Below are positions 25,582 through 33,894 of a stretch of DNA of 61,303 nt, one piece after another. The stretch's first letter is position 1. The number at the start of each line of letters is the position of its first letter. Source of the stretch: Alistipes sp. (lineage in GTDB: Bacteria > Bacteroidota > Bacteroidia > Bacteroidales > Rikenellaceae); contig JAFZEX010000029.1 of the NCBI GenBank assembly GCA_017560425.1, positions 1 through 61,303 on the forward strand, written 5' to 3'. The notes beneath the pieces are model-generated. The model saw nothing but the letters and a program-made list of their open reading frames with translations, ran no database searches and had not been told where the DNA came from. A program made the position numbers and the translations under genes.

Positions 25582-26427
25582 CTACACACCCTTAGCAACT
25601 TCCAAATCGGCAAGGCGCTGATCGAGCTCAATCTTGTCGATGATAGTCTTTACCACATGGTCGATTTCGGAGCCTTCTGAATAGTCGGCAGGGCAAACAT
25701 GGTTCACTCGATTGTCACGAATAAGCTCGTTGAGCAGCGTGCGCTGACCCTGCTCCTCGGGATTAAACACAGCGATAGAGTGACCACCGAAATTCTTCAC
25801 AAGGCGCATACATGGAATGTCGGTTCCTCCGTCGCCAAAGTATATCATTCGAGAAAAAGGCACAGGACGCTTATTCTCCTCCATGAAGCGGTTTACCTCC
25901 TTGGTATCGAATACCGACTCCACACCCTTATTAATCTTGAAGATAAACTGCGTTTTGTTAGTATAGTTCACCGCCACAGCGGGCCAATAGGCAATGCCAT
26001 CGACATTGTAGAGGAACGAGCAAGCGTAGATATTCTTGAACTCGTGGGCGATAGCCGTGCCCTCGATAATCTCCTTAAGACCAGACGAATTTACATAGTG
26101 CAGAATGTTGATGCCACGCTCAGCGCCATAGTCGTTGATGCGCTTAAACCACTCGACAACACCACGATAGAACTGCACATTGCGGCCCGACTCACGGAAT
26201 GCCTCACGCCTGAGCGACAAGCCTTTAGACTGCGCTGCCTGAAGCATGCGAGCCATATATGTTAGCACCTGGTCAGCATCCTGCTCTTCGGCCAAGGTGT
26301 TAGCCTCGTGCCAAAACTCCATGTTGCTCTTGCCCACAGCGGGGATAAAGTCGTACTCCTGCATATTGCCTGGAGCGAGCGTGCCGTCGAAATCGTAGAT
26401 AAGTGCTACGGTAATCCTCTCTTTCAT
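25582..26427 (-). CDS. HAD-superfamily phosphatase
   Basis: A 281-residue HAD hydrolase. Motif I is IYDFDGTLAPG at the N-terminus, and motif IV is FGDGGTDIPC near residue 204, so nucleophile and metal ligands are present. A large cap lies between (residues ~25-120). ATG 26427 is chosen over an upstream TTG, which lies inside the -7 element. The substrate is unknown; it may act on a small phosphorylated metabolite. Monocistronic and divergent from the nitroreductase. Confidence 0.82.
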   Translation of the reverse strand: MKERITVALIYDFDGTLAPGNMQEYDFIPAVGKSNMEFWHEANTLAEEQDADQVLTYMARMLQAAQSKGLSLRREAFRESGRNVQFYRGVVEWFKRINDYGAERGINILHYVNSSGLKEIIEGTAIAHEFKNIYACSFLYNVDGIAYWPAVAVNYTNKTQFIFKINKGVESVFDTKEVNRFMEENKRPVPFSRMIYFGDGGTDIPCMRLVKNFGGHSIAVFNPEEQGQRTLLNELIRDNRVNHVCPADYSEGSEIDHVVKTIIDKIELDQRLADLEVAKGV

Positions 26428-26451
26428 CGTTTTTATTTTATATATATGGTT

Positions 26452-26479
26452 CAAAATTAAGAAAAAATCACTATTTTTG
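26452..26479. promoter_or_regulatory. Divergent -7 elements of the HAD and nitroreductase genes
   Basis: Reverse-strand TAATTTTG (26452-26459) and forward TATTTTTG (26472-26479) both match TAnnTTTG and are 12 bp apart. They set the start sites at 26427 and 26517. Confidence 0.65.
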
Positions 26480-26516
26480 CAATAGTTAGATGCAAATTAT
26501 TAAAAATAAGATAACT

Positions 26517-27050
26517 ATGGAATTCAAAGAAGTAATACGCAAGCGTCGCTCTACACGCCGATACACCGGCAAACCCGTGGAGCGCGAGAAGCTACAGTCA
26601 GCAATGGAGTTAGCACTCCTCGCACCATCATCAAAAAACACACGTTCTACACGCCTTATGGCGGTTACTAACCTCGAGAAGGTGCATGCCCTCGGTCGTC
26701 TACGTGATTGGGGCTCATCGCTTTTGGAGGAGGCTGGAGCTGCAATCATCATTCTTGGCGATAAGGAGGCAAGCCCTATGTGGGAGATTAACGCAGCGCT
26801 CATGGCAAACACCCTACAGCTTGCACTCGTAGACGAGGGCTTGGCATCGTGCTGGGTACATGTGGGCGAGTACCGCACATTGCAGGACGATCCCGAGAGC
26901 CAGCGCAGCGAGGACTATGTGAAAGAGATTGTACCCGAGATACCAGCAGAGTACCGTGTGCTTGCCGTGATATCGATCGGCTACGCCGACTACACACCAA
27001 AGCCACTACCAGAGTACGAGGGTCCCGAACGAATACTTTTTGCTGAGTAA
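26517..27050 (+). CDS. Nitroreductase-family FMN oxidoreductase
   Basis: A 177-residue flavoprotein. The N-terminal [19 protein letters not shown] and [10 protein letters not shown] stretches are the FMN-binding signature of the nitroreductase family, and the C-terminal [13 protein letters not shown] fits. Typically a homodimer that uses NAD(P)H to reduce quinones or nitro compounds. ATG 26517 is preferred to 26490 because the promoter leaves almost no leader for the latter. The stop overlaps the next start by one base (TAATG), so translation is coupled to rdgB. Confidence 0.87.
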   Translation: MEFKEVIRKRRSTRRYTGKPVEREKLQSAMELALLAPSSKNTRSTRLMAVTNLEKVHALGRLRDWGSSLLEEAGAAIIILGDKEASPMWEINAALMANTLQLALVDEGLASCWVHVGEYRTLQDDPESQRSEDYVKEIVPEIPAEYRVLAVISIGYADYTPKPLPEYEGPERILFAE

Positions 27051-27634
27051 TGAAGATAGTTTTTGCAACAAACAATGCCCACAAGCTATCGGAGGTGAGC
27101 GCCTTGCTTGGCGATAGGTTCGAGCTTGTCACACTTCGTGAGGTGGGCATCACCGAAGATATTCCCGAGACGGGAGCTACTCTCGACGAGAATGCCTCGA
27201 TAAAGGCACGCTACGTCTATGAGCGTACGGGGCTTAACTGCTTTGCCGACGACACAGGCTTGGAGGTTGAAGCACTTGATGGCGCTCCAGGCGTGCACTC
27301 AGCACGCTATGCCACCGACGGCCACGACTTTGCAGCCAACAACCGCAAATTGCTTCGTGAGCTCGAGGGCAAAGTAAACCGCAAGGCACGCTTCCGCACC
27401 GTGATCTCGCTTATCGTAGATGGCATAGAACGTCAGGTGGAGGGCATCGTCGAGGGCGAGATAACAACATCGGAGTCGGGCGCTGAGGGCTTTGGCTACG
27501 ACCCACTCTTCATGCCCGAGGGCTACGACCGCACATTTGCCGAGATGTCGGCAGAGGAGAAGAATGCCATATCGCACCGTGGTCGTGCAGTTGCTAAACT
27601 CGTAGAGATGCTACACGACATCGAACTCGAGTAG
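27050..27634 (+). CDS. rdgB: XTP/dITP diphosphatase
   Basis: A 194-residue RdgB/HAM1 enzyme that cleaves non-canonical purine nucleotides (dITP, XTP) to monophosphates, preventing their incorporation into DNA. The N-terminal [36 protein letters not shown] and C-terminal [10 protein letters not shown] motifs are all present. Start overlaps the nitroreductase stop. A strong terminator follows. Confidence 0.93.
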   Translation: MKIVFATNNAHKLSEVSALLGDRFELVTLREVGITEDIPETGATLDENASIKARYVYERTGLNCFADDTGLEVEALDGAPGVHSARYATDGHDFAANNRKLLRELEGKVNRKARFRTVISLIVDGIERQVEGIVEGEITTSESGAEGFGYDPLFMPEGYDRTFAEMSAEEKNAISHRGRAVAKLVEMLHDIELE

Positions 27635-27643
27635 CACAAAAAG

Positions 27644-27680
27644 AAAAAAGTAAGGTACTGCGATAGTACCTTACTTTTTT
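27644..27680. terminator. Bidirectional terminator
   Basis: A 16-bp stem, AAAAAAGTAAGGTACT with AGTACCTTACTTTTTT, around 5 bases, between rdgB and the convergent aldolase gene. Confidence 0.9.
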
Positions 27681-27684
27681 TTGT

Positions 27685-28713
27685 TTATCCGAGTATTTCA
27701 CACAGTCTATCGACATCTTCGTCGGTTGTTGCCCAGCTTGTGACAAAGCGCACGACACTCTCACTCTCGCCACGAGGACCCCAATAGTCGAACGAAACAC
27801 TCTCGTGTAGGCGGTCGATAACCTCGTTAGGCAGACGAAAGAACTGCTGATTTGTTGGCGACTCGATAACCACCTCGTAGCCTGCGCTGCGCATAGCCTC
27901 ACGCACACGCACGGCAAGACGCACGGCATGCTCGCCAATGCGCTCATACAACCCATCACGAAACAGCGCACCAAACTGCACGCCAAGCAAGCGACCCTTA
28001 GCCAAGAGTGCGCCATGCTGCTTGACAAGCGGAAAGAGATTGGTAAGCAAGCTTCGATTAGCCACAACAAGCGCCTCGCCAAAGAGCGTACCACACTTAG
28101 TACCACCAATATAGAACACATCGGCAAGGCGTGCGATATCCTTAAGCGTAAAGTCAGCGCCCTCAGCCTTAAGACCATAAGCCATGCGAGCACCGTCGAT
28201 ATATAGCGGAATATTATGTTTATGACACGTTGCGCTCAGCGCCTCAAGTTCCTTAAGCGAATAGAGCGTGCCGAACTCCGTCGGTTGCGAAACGTAGAGC
28301 ATACCTGGCGCCACCATATGCTGATATGTAGCATCGGCATAGAACTCACGAATATACCTATCGACATCCTCTGCCGATAGCTTGCCATCGCAGTGTGGCA
28401 GCGTGAGCACCTTATGTCCCGATGCCTCGATAGCGCCCGACTCGTGCACAGCAACATGTCCGCTCTCGGTAGCAAGAACACCCTCATGGCGACGCAATAT
28501 GCCATCAATTGCCACAGCATTGGTCTGTGTGCCACCCACCAAGAACATAACCTCAGCCTCGGGCGCTGAGCACGCCTCACGCACCAAGCGACGAGCCTCG
28601 GCACAATAGTCGTCGTTGCCATAGCCCACCGTGAGCTCCATGTTTGTTGCAACGAGCGCCTCGAGCACCTCACGATGTGCGCCCGCCATATAGTCAGAAT
28701 CGAATCGTATCAT
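27685..28713 (-). CDS. Low-specificity threonine aldolase/beta-eliminating lyase
   Basis: A 342-residue fold-type I PLP enzyme. It begins FDSDYMAGAHREVLEAL with a YGNDDYC region, has the GGTQTNA and YIDGARMAYGL motifs and the PLP lysine in GGTKCGTLFG (about residue 200). It probably cleaves L-allo-threonine or L-threonine to glycine and acetaldehyde. ATG 28713 is supported by the -7 element at 28741, which covers the upstream TTG. Confidence 0.88.
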   Translation of the reverse strand: MIRFDSDYMAGAHREVLEALVATNMELTVGYGNDDYCAEARRLVREACSAPEAEVMFLVGGTQTNAVAIDGILRRHEGVLATESGHVAVHESGAIEASGHKVLTLPHCDGKLSAEDVDRYIREFYADATYQHMVAPGMLYVSQPTEFGTLYSLKELEALSATCHKHNIPLYIDGARMAYGLKAEGADFTLKDIARLADVFYIGGTKCGTLFGEALVVANRSLLTNLFPLVKQHGALLAKGRLLGVQFGALFRDGLYERIGEHAVRLAVRVREAMRSAGYEVVIESPTNQQFFRLPNEVIDRLHESVSFDYWGPRGESESVVRFVTSWATTDEDVDRLCEILG

Positions 28714-28740
28714 AACATCGGCATTAAATAACCTAATATA

Positions 28741-28748
28741 CAAAGATA
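28741..28748 (-). promoter_or_regulatory. -7 promoter element of the aldolase gene
   Basis: Reverse-strand TATCTTTG matches TAnnTTTG, 27 bp upstream of the ATG. Confidence 0.65.
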
Positions 28749-28815
28749 CGACTTATTTTCGTTTGGGCAAATCCTCAACCAACATTTCGCACTACCCCAC
28801 CAAACAAAAAGAAGA

Positions 28816-28841
28816 GGGAGCTACCCTTTCGGATAGCTCCC
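28816..28841 (-). terminator. Terminator of the BACON-like lipoprotein gene
   Basis: GGGAGCTA pairs with TAGCTCCC; on the reverse strand it is followed by TCTTCTTTTTG. Confidence 0.75.
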
Positions 28842-28864
28842 AACGCTATTGTTTTCAATAATTT

Positions 28865-30184
28865 TTATTTTACAAACATCGCCTTCTTCTCAACCTTAAC
28901 GAGTGAAGCCTTCTTGCTTGTAGCACGTGTCTCAGGGTCGTAGAACACAGGAGCGCCCTTGTAAGTTACGATATGCTCTGAGCCGTCGATAACAGCTGTA
29001 AGGGTCATGCCCTCAGATGTAACAACCAAAACTGCGTCGTCATACTTAGCCTCTGCCACGTATGCAGTACCTGCTGCGTTGATTGCATAGTAGTTAGAGT
29101 ACTCGTTACCGATAGTCCAAGCAGCAGTTGAGTCGTAAGCATCGAACTCATAAGTACCATTAGGAACAGTTACATAACCATCAACGATAGAAGGCTCTAT
29201 GTCAGTGTAGATATCCAACTCGTAGTACTTACCACCTGGTAGAGCATAACCCTCATCGTCGAAGCCAAGATCAGAGAGATAGATACTCATGTTATATGAA
29301 ATGCCTGACCAATCACCGTAGTACATACCCTCAAAAGATGCAGCCTCCATCTCAGCACCCTCGATAGGAGCACCAAGATATAGGCTAGGAGCACCAGCGT
29401 ATGTAACGGTGTGTGTCTGACCATTTACTACAGCAGTAAGAGTCATGCCCGATGCAGTTACAACAAGTGTTGCGCTGTCGTAGCCACCATAACCAGTATA
29501 GTCATCACCAGCCTCATTAACAGCCATATACATTGAGTACTCGTTGTTAGCGATAGTCCACTCAGCATATGATGGATTAAGCTCGAAGGTGTAAGTACCA
29601 GCAGGGATAGTCACATAGCCCTCAGCATCAACAGTAGGCTCTACTGTATAAAGATCCAAGAAGTAGTAGAAACCACCAGCGTATGGATAACCATCCTCAG
29701 ATAGACCATAGTTAGTGAGGCAGAAGTAGAAGTTGTGAGAATCAGAGTAATCAGTGCCATAGTACTCACCAACCAACATCTCAGCCTCACGCTCAACACC
29801 CTCAACAGGTGCTGGAGCATCGTTAGCCTCGCACTCCTGCTTAACAGCAACCTCAAACGATGCCTTGCCATAAGCAACAACAACCTTAGTCTCACGAACA
29901 GCCTCGGTAGTATTTGCAGCAACCTCGAATGTTACAGTCTCGCCAGCAGTAAGGTTAGTAACCCACTGAGCATCGCAAGTAGCAGTAAGGGTTGTGCCCT
30001 CTACAGCATTCTCAAGAGTGTAGGTAATAACACCCTCGCCACCCTCGTGCGAGAAGACCATAGTAGCATTAGATGTGCGTGACAACACAGGCTCGTCTGG
30101 CCCAGGAGTAGGAGTAGGCAAAAAATTCTCACAAGCAGCAAATACCAATGGCAATGCAAGCAAAAGATAGAAAACTTTCTTCAT
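28865..30184 (-). CDS. Lipoprotein with BACON-like domain and internal duplication
   Basis: A 439-residue lipoprotein with lipobox VFAAC near residue 18. Residues ~38-118 look like a BACON/Ig-like domain (GGEGVITYTLENAVEGTTL, CDAQWVTNL). Then come two tandem copies of a ~140-residue beta-rich module (roughly 130-270 and 275-415), sharing words such as VTIPAGTYTFE/VTVPNGTYEFD and SGMTLTAVVNGQ/EGMTLTAVIDGS. Function unknown; BACON proteins often bind glycans or mucin. Monocistronic. Confidence 0.7.
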   Translation of the reverse strand: MKKVFYLLLALPLVFAACENFLPTPTPGPDEPVLSRTSNATMVFSHEGGEGVITYTLENAVEGTTLTATCDAQWVTNLTAGETVTFEVAANTTEAVRETKVVVAYGKASFEVAVKQECEANDAPAPVEGVEREAEMLVGEYYGTDYSDSHNFYFCLTNYGLSEDGYPYAGGFYYFLDLYTVEPTVDAEGYVTIPAGTYTFELNPSYAEWTIANNEYSMYMAVNEAGDDYTGYGGYDSATLVVTASGMTLTAVVNGQTHTVTYAGAPSLYLGAPIEGAEMEAASFEGMYYGDWSGISYNMSIYLSDLGFDDEGYALPGGKYYELDIYTDIEPSIVDGYVTVPNGTYEFDAYDSTAAWTIGNEYSNYYAINAAGTAYVAEAKYDDAVLVVTSEGMTLTAVIDGSEHIVTYKGAPVFYDPETRATSKKASLVKVEKKAMFVK

Positions 30185-30228
30185 AGTAATAATGTTTTTA
30201 GGTTTTGGATATTATCATTTTAATAATA

Positions 30229-30236
30229 CAAAGATA
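30229..30236 (-). promoter_or_regulatory. -7 promoter element of the BACON-like lipoprotein gene
   Basis: Reverse-strand TATCTTTG matches TAnnTTTG, 44 bp upstream of the ATG. Confidence 0.65.
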
Positions 30237-30355
30237 AGTAAAAAGAAGCAAAATTGTAACATTTTTACAAAAAATTCACTCATCACACCCCTCAACACAT
30301 AGATAAGCAGCATGATTTTTTATATATTGCCTATTGCATTTATAAAATAATTTCT

Positions 30356-30363
30356 TATATTTG
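30356..30363 (+). promoter_or_regulatory. -7 promoter element of the DUF2795 gene
   Basis: TATATTTG matches TAnnTTTG, 65 bp upstream of the ATG. The leader carries the hairpin AAACGGC/GCCGTTT at 30371-30390. Confidence 0.65.
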
Positions 30364-30428
30364 CACACCAAAACGGCGAAATTGCCGTTTACAAAGCAGA
30401 AATCATAAACAAATAAAACTATAACACT

Positions 30429-30650
30429 ATGTATTGGACACTAGAGCTTGCATCAAAACTTGAGGATGCACCATGGCCAGCAACAAAGGAGGAGCTTATC
30501 GACTACGCCGTTCGCTCAGGCGCACCTCTCGAAGTTTTGGAGAACCTACAGGAGATCGAGGACGAGGGCGACATCTACGAGTCAATCGAGGACATCTGGC
30601 CCGACTACCCTTCAAAGGATGATTTCTTCTTTAACGAGGAGGAGTACTAA
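30429..30650 (+). CDS. DUF2795 small acidic protein
   Basis: A 73-residue acidic protein beginning MYWTLELASKLEDAPWPATKEELIDYA, which is the DUF2795 pattern (helical, 'PATK-EL-DYA-R-GAP-EVLENL'). It is widely conserved in Bacteroidetes and has no known activity. It has its own promoter, a 65-nt leader with a hairpin, and its own terminator. High apparent conservation suggests a housekeeping role. Confidence 0.82.
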   Translation: MYWTLELASKLEDAPWPATKEELIDYAVRSGAPLEVLENLQEIEDEGDIYESIEDIWPDYPSKDDFFFNEEEY

Positions 30651-30680
30651 CAGAAATTTATCGGTAACATACTGATAATC

Positions 30681-30718
30681 AAAAAGGGAAACAAGAAAAC
30701 AGACTTGTTTCTCTTTTT
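30681..30718 (+). terminator. Terminator of the DUF2795 gene
   Basis: A 15-bp stem, AAAAAGGGAAACAAG with CTTGTTTCTCTTTTT (one G-U), around 8 bases, followed by T-run. Confidence 0.85.
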
Positions 30719-30757
30719 TTTGTTATCCATGCAAAGGCAACTTAACAAGCAAAAAAA

Positions 30758-30783
30758 ATCTGCTGGCACTTACGCCAGCAGAT
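30758..30783 (-). terminator. Terminator of the SH3 lipoprotein gene
   Basis: ATCTGCTGGC pairs with GCCAGCAGAT around 6 bases; on the reverse strand it is followed by eight T residues. Confidence 0.85.
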
Positions 30784-30808
30784 CTATTAAATTGGATATC
30801 AGAGAGCC

Positions 30809-31555
30809 TTACTGTCTTTCGTATGCCGTACCACCAATATTCAAAGTTCTACCATTAACAGTACAAGCGATAGTTTTGCCACCTACAGGCTTGAGGAATA
30901 GCTTATTGCCTGAGAGATACCAAGAGCCATTAGTATCGCCACCCTGATAGCAAGTATACTCAAACTTTCCGCTGCTCTTGATGGTATATACAGCAGTATG
31001 ATGACTATGATAGCAACCCCACTCGCCAACAACTGCAGAGGCGCTAATATATACAGGCTCAGTAGGTGTTGATTGAACATAAGCACTATAAACGTAGCCC
31101 TCAACACCATTTACACGCACCTTGCTCCAGTTGCCCTCAACGCCGAGTAGCTCTGCGCCATCAGGACCATTGCGCAACGTACAAACGATTGTAGACTTTG
31201 ACGAAGGTGTTGCACGCACATTAAGATAGCCATCGTAAGAGTTTGAATAGACCATAACAACCTCAGGGGCATTGATTGCTGCCTGCATCTCTTCATACGC
31301 ACCCAAAACTCTCATGATTTGCGTCTCATGCTTCAAAACAGCCACATCAAGCTCCTCGAGCTGCTCAGCGTTGAGCGACTGCTGCCACTCATCGTAAGCA
31401 GTAGCAGTAGCTACTGCACCATCATAATCACCAGCACTCACAGCCTTTTCAATCTTTACGATGTGCGCCAAAACAAGATCCTCAATAGTCTTAGCCTCAT
31501 TACCGCAGCCTACAACAAACATTGCGACTGCCAAAATAGTAAATAGTTTCTTCAT
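30809..31555 (-). CDS. SH3-domain lipoprotein
   Basis: A 248-residue lipoprotein with lipobox FVVGC near residue 17. A helical segment (residues ~22-95) precedes a bacterial SH3 domain (SYDGYLNVRATPSSKSTIVCTLRNG to NGVEGYVYSAYV, about 105-160) and a beta-rich C-terminal domain similar in style to lipocalin-like DUFs (VVGEWGCYHSHHTAVYTIKSSGKF). SH3b domains usually bind peptidoglycan; target unknown here. Confidence 0.72.
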   Translation of the reverse strand: MKKLFTILAVAMFVVGCGNEAKTIEDLVLAHIVKIEKAVSAGDYDGAVATATAYDEWQQSLNAEQLEELDVAVLKHETQIMRVLGAYEEMQAAINAPEVVMVYSNSYDGYLNVRATPSSKSTIVCTLRNGPDGAELLGVEGNWSKVRVNGVEGYVYSAYVQSTPTEPVYISASAVVGEWGCYHSHHTAVYTIKSSGKFEYTCYQGGDTNGSWYLSGNKLFLKPVGGKTIACTVNGRTLNIGGTAYERQ

Positions 31556-31596
31556 AGTTAGTTATATTTTTAGATTATATTTTTCATTTAGCAACA

Positions 31597-31604
31597 CAAA
31601 ATTA
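31597..31604 (-). promoter_or_regulatory. -7 promoter element of the SH3 lipoprotein gene
   Basis: Reverse-strand TAATTTTG matches TAnnTTTG, 41 bp upstream of the ATG. Confidence 0.6.
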
Positions 31605-31960
31605 CACATTTTTCGCACAAATGCAAACAATCAAGCAGACAAAAGCGCAATGATTACTTATGTTTATATAGCCTGTCAAGATGGTCAAACAATCCAAACT
31701 ATGGATGTAAAACGAACAGAATTTCAGTACAAGAAATCACACAAAATCCCCCTTACACACGCCCAAATTATGGCAAAAACACTTGTAATTTTACGCCCAA
31801 AATCCCGACATTACAAAGCGAATAACCAATTTCGCATTTTGACCAATTTTCAACAATTCACCCACCTTAAAAACAGCCTATAAAACCAATAAAAAACACG
31901 AGTTATATATAAAGATTACAACGAGCGGGGCAAAAGGATAAATAAATATTTATTAGAAAA
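31605..31960. other. AT-rich gene-free stretch upstream of the polysaccharide operon
   Basis: No credible gene is seen on either strand. The stretch is AT-rich and contains no strong hairpin. It separates the SH3 lipoprotein promoter from the polysaccharide promoter and may hold regulator sites that cannot be recognised by eye. Confidence 0.4.
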
Positions 31961-31992
31961 TTTGCACAAAACATAATTTTTACCTACCTTTG
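31961..31992 (+). promoter_or_regulatory. Promoter of the polysaccharide operon
   Basis: TTTG at 31961-31964 and TACCTTTG at 31985-31992 are separated by 20 bp, a good match to the Bacteroidetes -33/-7 promoter. No invertible repeats flank it, so it does not look like a phase-variable capsule promoter. Confidence 0.75.
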
Positions 31993-31996
31993 CAGA

Positions 31997-32147
31997 TGAC
32001 CGAGAGTGTAGGTATTCACATTTTCGGCTGGGGTTGCAGATTTTTGTTCCGGATCGGAAGCAATGCTGCGTGTTGGACAAGCCAACCCAACCCTGTGTGC
32101 CACGTTGTTGGAGCGAGCTATCGCCCGACGACGGGGGAATAGAGAGT
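31997..32147 (+). promoter_or_regulatory. Structured leader of the polysaccharide operon
   Basis: About 150 nt of GC-rich untranslated leader with small hairpins (TTCCG/CGGAA near 32048-32060, TTGG/CCAA near 32077-32090). It precedes an UpxY-like NusG paralogue, so it may be where that factor is recruited to prevent early termination. This is inference from the gene order. Confidence 0.45.
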
Positions 32148-32702
32148 ATGCCTATGCACGAACAGAGCTCGACAGCGATCACAAACACCACAAGCTGGTA
32201 CGCCCTAAAGGTTTTCTACAACCGAGTAGCAAAGATTGAAACACTACTAAAGGGGCGAAATATCGAGAGTTACATACCCATGCAAAGCGTTGAGCAGGTG
32301 GTAGCAGGACGCAAGGTGCGCCGCCGCAAGCCAGCGATATCGTCGCTGATGTTCATGCGCTGCAGCGAGGCAGAGGCGATGGAACTACAGAAGGAGCTAA
32401 TGGGCGAAGTGATGGTATATCGCAACCGTGGCGAGCGTCAGCCAGCAGCGATACCCGACAGCGAGATGCAGATGTTCATTCGTGTGACATCGATCGACGA
32501 CCTCGGCCTGGAGTACCTCGGCGAGGCAAACGAGGAGTGGGCAACAGGCGACAGGGTGCGAGTGACGGGTGGCATATTTCAGGGTGCCGAGGGTTACATC
32601 AAGCGCATCAAGGGCAACCACCGCTTAGTAGTAGCCATCGAAGGCGTAATAGCAGTCGCCACCTCCTACATCCCCACCTGCTTCCTCGAAAAAGTGGAAT
32701 AA
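32148..32702 (+). CDS. UpxY-like NusG-family transcription antiterminator
   Basis: A 184-residue NusG N-terminal-domain protein: SWYALKVFYNRVAKIE at the start, a basic VRRRKPAISSLMFM segment, and a C-terminal KOW-like domain (GDRVRVTGGIFQGAEGYIKRIKG). This is the pattern of UpxY-type regulators, which let RNA polymerase transcribe long polysaccharide operons. The start is ATG 32148 or 32154; earlier in-frame codons lie in the leader. No UpxZ-like partner gene follows. It is the first gene of the operon. Confidence 0.85.
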   Translation: MPMHEQSSTAITNTTSWYALKVFYNRVAKIETLLKGRNIESYIPMQSVEQVVAGRKVRRRKPAISSLMFMRCSEAEAMELQKELMGEVMVYRNRGERQPAAIPDSEMQMFIRVTSIDDLGLEYLGEANEEWATGDRVRVTGGIFQGAEGYIKRIKGNHRLVVAIEGVIAVATSYIPTCFLEKVE

Positions 32703-32728
32703 TTAGACACAAACAAAAAATCACTCAT

Positions 32729-33886
32729 ATGCTACAACACATTCTTATAGCTTTTTTCGCATCGCTATTTGCAGTGATGTGGATACATCCACTCGTAGTT
32801 AGAATCGCTATAGAAAAAAACATTGTTGATAATCCAGATGCCAGAAAACTGCAACGCATTCCCATTCCCGTCTTGGGTGGTTGTGCTGTATTGTTTGGCA
32901 TCTTGCTTGGCATAGGCTTTACCAGTGCACACTGTGGCTGTCCATCACTATTTATCATCATCACAGCGATGACAATTATGCTCTACACTGGTACGATGGA
33001 CGACATTCTCTCTCTATCGCCACGTCTACGCTTTATAATCGAGATTATGGTTGTAGCTCTACTTATAATGGCCAATAAGCAATCTATCGACAACTTCTAT
33101 GGTCTTTGGGGGTTGAGTACAATTCCTCAGTGGATTGCGTTTCCGCTTACCATATTCGCTGCTGTGGGTATTATCAATGCGATAAATCTCATCGACGGCG
33201 TAGATGGTCTTTCGTCAGGCTATGGCGTAATGGCAAGTATTGCTTTTGCCGCACTATTCTCATTGGCTGGAGATGTTTCAATGCTAACATTGGCTGTTGT
33301 CACAGCAGGATCTCTTATTCCATTCTTCTTCCACAATGTATTTGGCAAAACCTCAAAGATGTTTATCGGTGATGGAGGCACACTAGTGCTTGGCGTGGTG
33401 TTCTCGTCGTTCGTAATCAATACCCTAGCAGATGGTTCAGTTGTGGGCAAGTTTACAGAGAATGGGTTCGGACTTATTCCATTTACACTTGCTGTGTTAT
33501 CTATCCCCGTGTTCGATACCCTAAGAGTAATGCTAGCACGTATTGCTCGTCGAACTTCTCCATTTAGCCCCGACAAGACCCATCTCCACCACCTATTTAT
33601 CGAGTTGGGATTTTCGCATGCAGGCACAACAGTATCGATACTTACGCTCAACTCGTTGATTATTCTTCTGCACCTTCTAAGCTGGAGACTCGGTTGCTCT
33701 GTAGATGTGCAGCTATACATTGTAATCGGCGCAAGCCTTCTCTCTACCACAGGCTTCTACTATAGCACAAAGGCGATGTCTGATAACAACCTTTTCAAGC
33801 GCATGGTAAAAGCCATAGGCCGCGCCTCACGCATCGAGCGCAAGGGATTCTTCCTTACAATGCAGAAGTTAATGGATAAAATTTAA
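32729..33886 (+). CDS. WecA/MraY-like undecaprenyl-phosphate sugar-1-phosphate transferase
   Basis: A 385-residue polytopic protein of the glycosyltransferase 4 (WecA/TagO/MraY) family. Conserved motifs: DNPDARKLQRIPIPVLGG, GTMDDILSLSPRLRF, NLIDGVDGLSSG, FIGDGGTLVLG and DKTHLHHLFIELG. It should start the repeat unit by loading a sugar phosphate, likely HexNAc-1-P, on undecaprenyl phosphate. The start at 32729 is just after the regulator; an extended frame overlapping the regulator is not coding. Confidence 0.9.
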   Translation: MLQHILIAFFASLFAVMWIHPLVVRIAIEKNIVDNPDARKLQRIPIPVLGGCAVLFGILLGIGFTSAHCGCPSLFIIITAMTIMLYTGTMDDILSLSPRLRFIIEIMVVALLIMANKQSIDNFYGLWGLSTIPQWIAFPLTIFAAVGIINAINLIDGVDGLSSGYGVMASIAFAALFSLAGDVSMLTLAVVTAGSLIPFFFHNVFGKTSKMFIGDGGTLVLGVVFSSFVINTLADGSVVGKFTENGFGLIPFTLAVLSIPVFDTLRVMLARIARRTSPFSPDKTHLHHLFIELGFSHAGTTVSILTLNSLIILLHLLSWRLGCSVDVQLYIVIGASLLSTTGFYYSTKAMSDNNLFKRMVKAIGRASRIERKGFFLTMQKLMDKI

Positions 33887-33894
33887 ACGAGGAT

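Noticed and set aside
31461-31883. 140-residue + strand frame near the SH3 lipoprotein promoter
   Set aside because: Starts antisense to the lipoprotein and crosses its promoter; low-complexity composition.
31961-31992. Invertible capsule promoter as in Bacteroides
   Set aside because: No inverted repeats flank the promoter and no recombinase gene is nearby.
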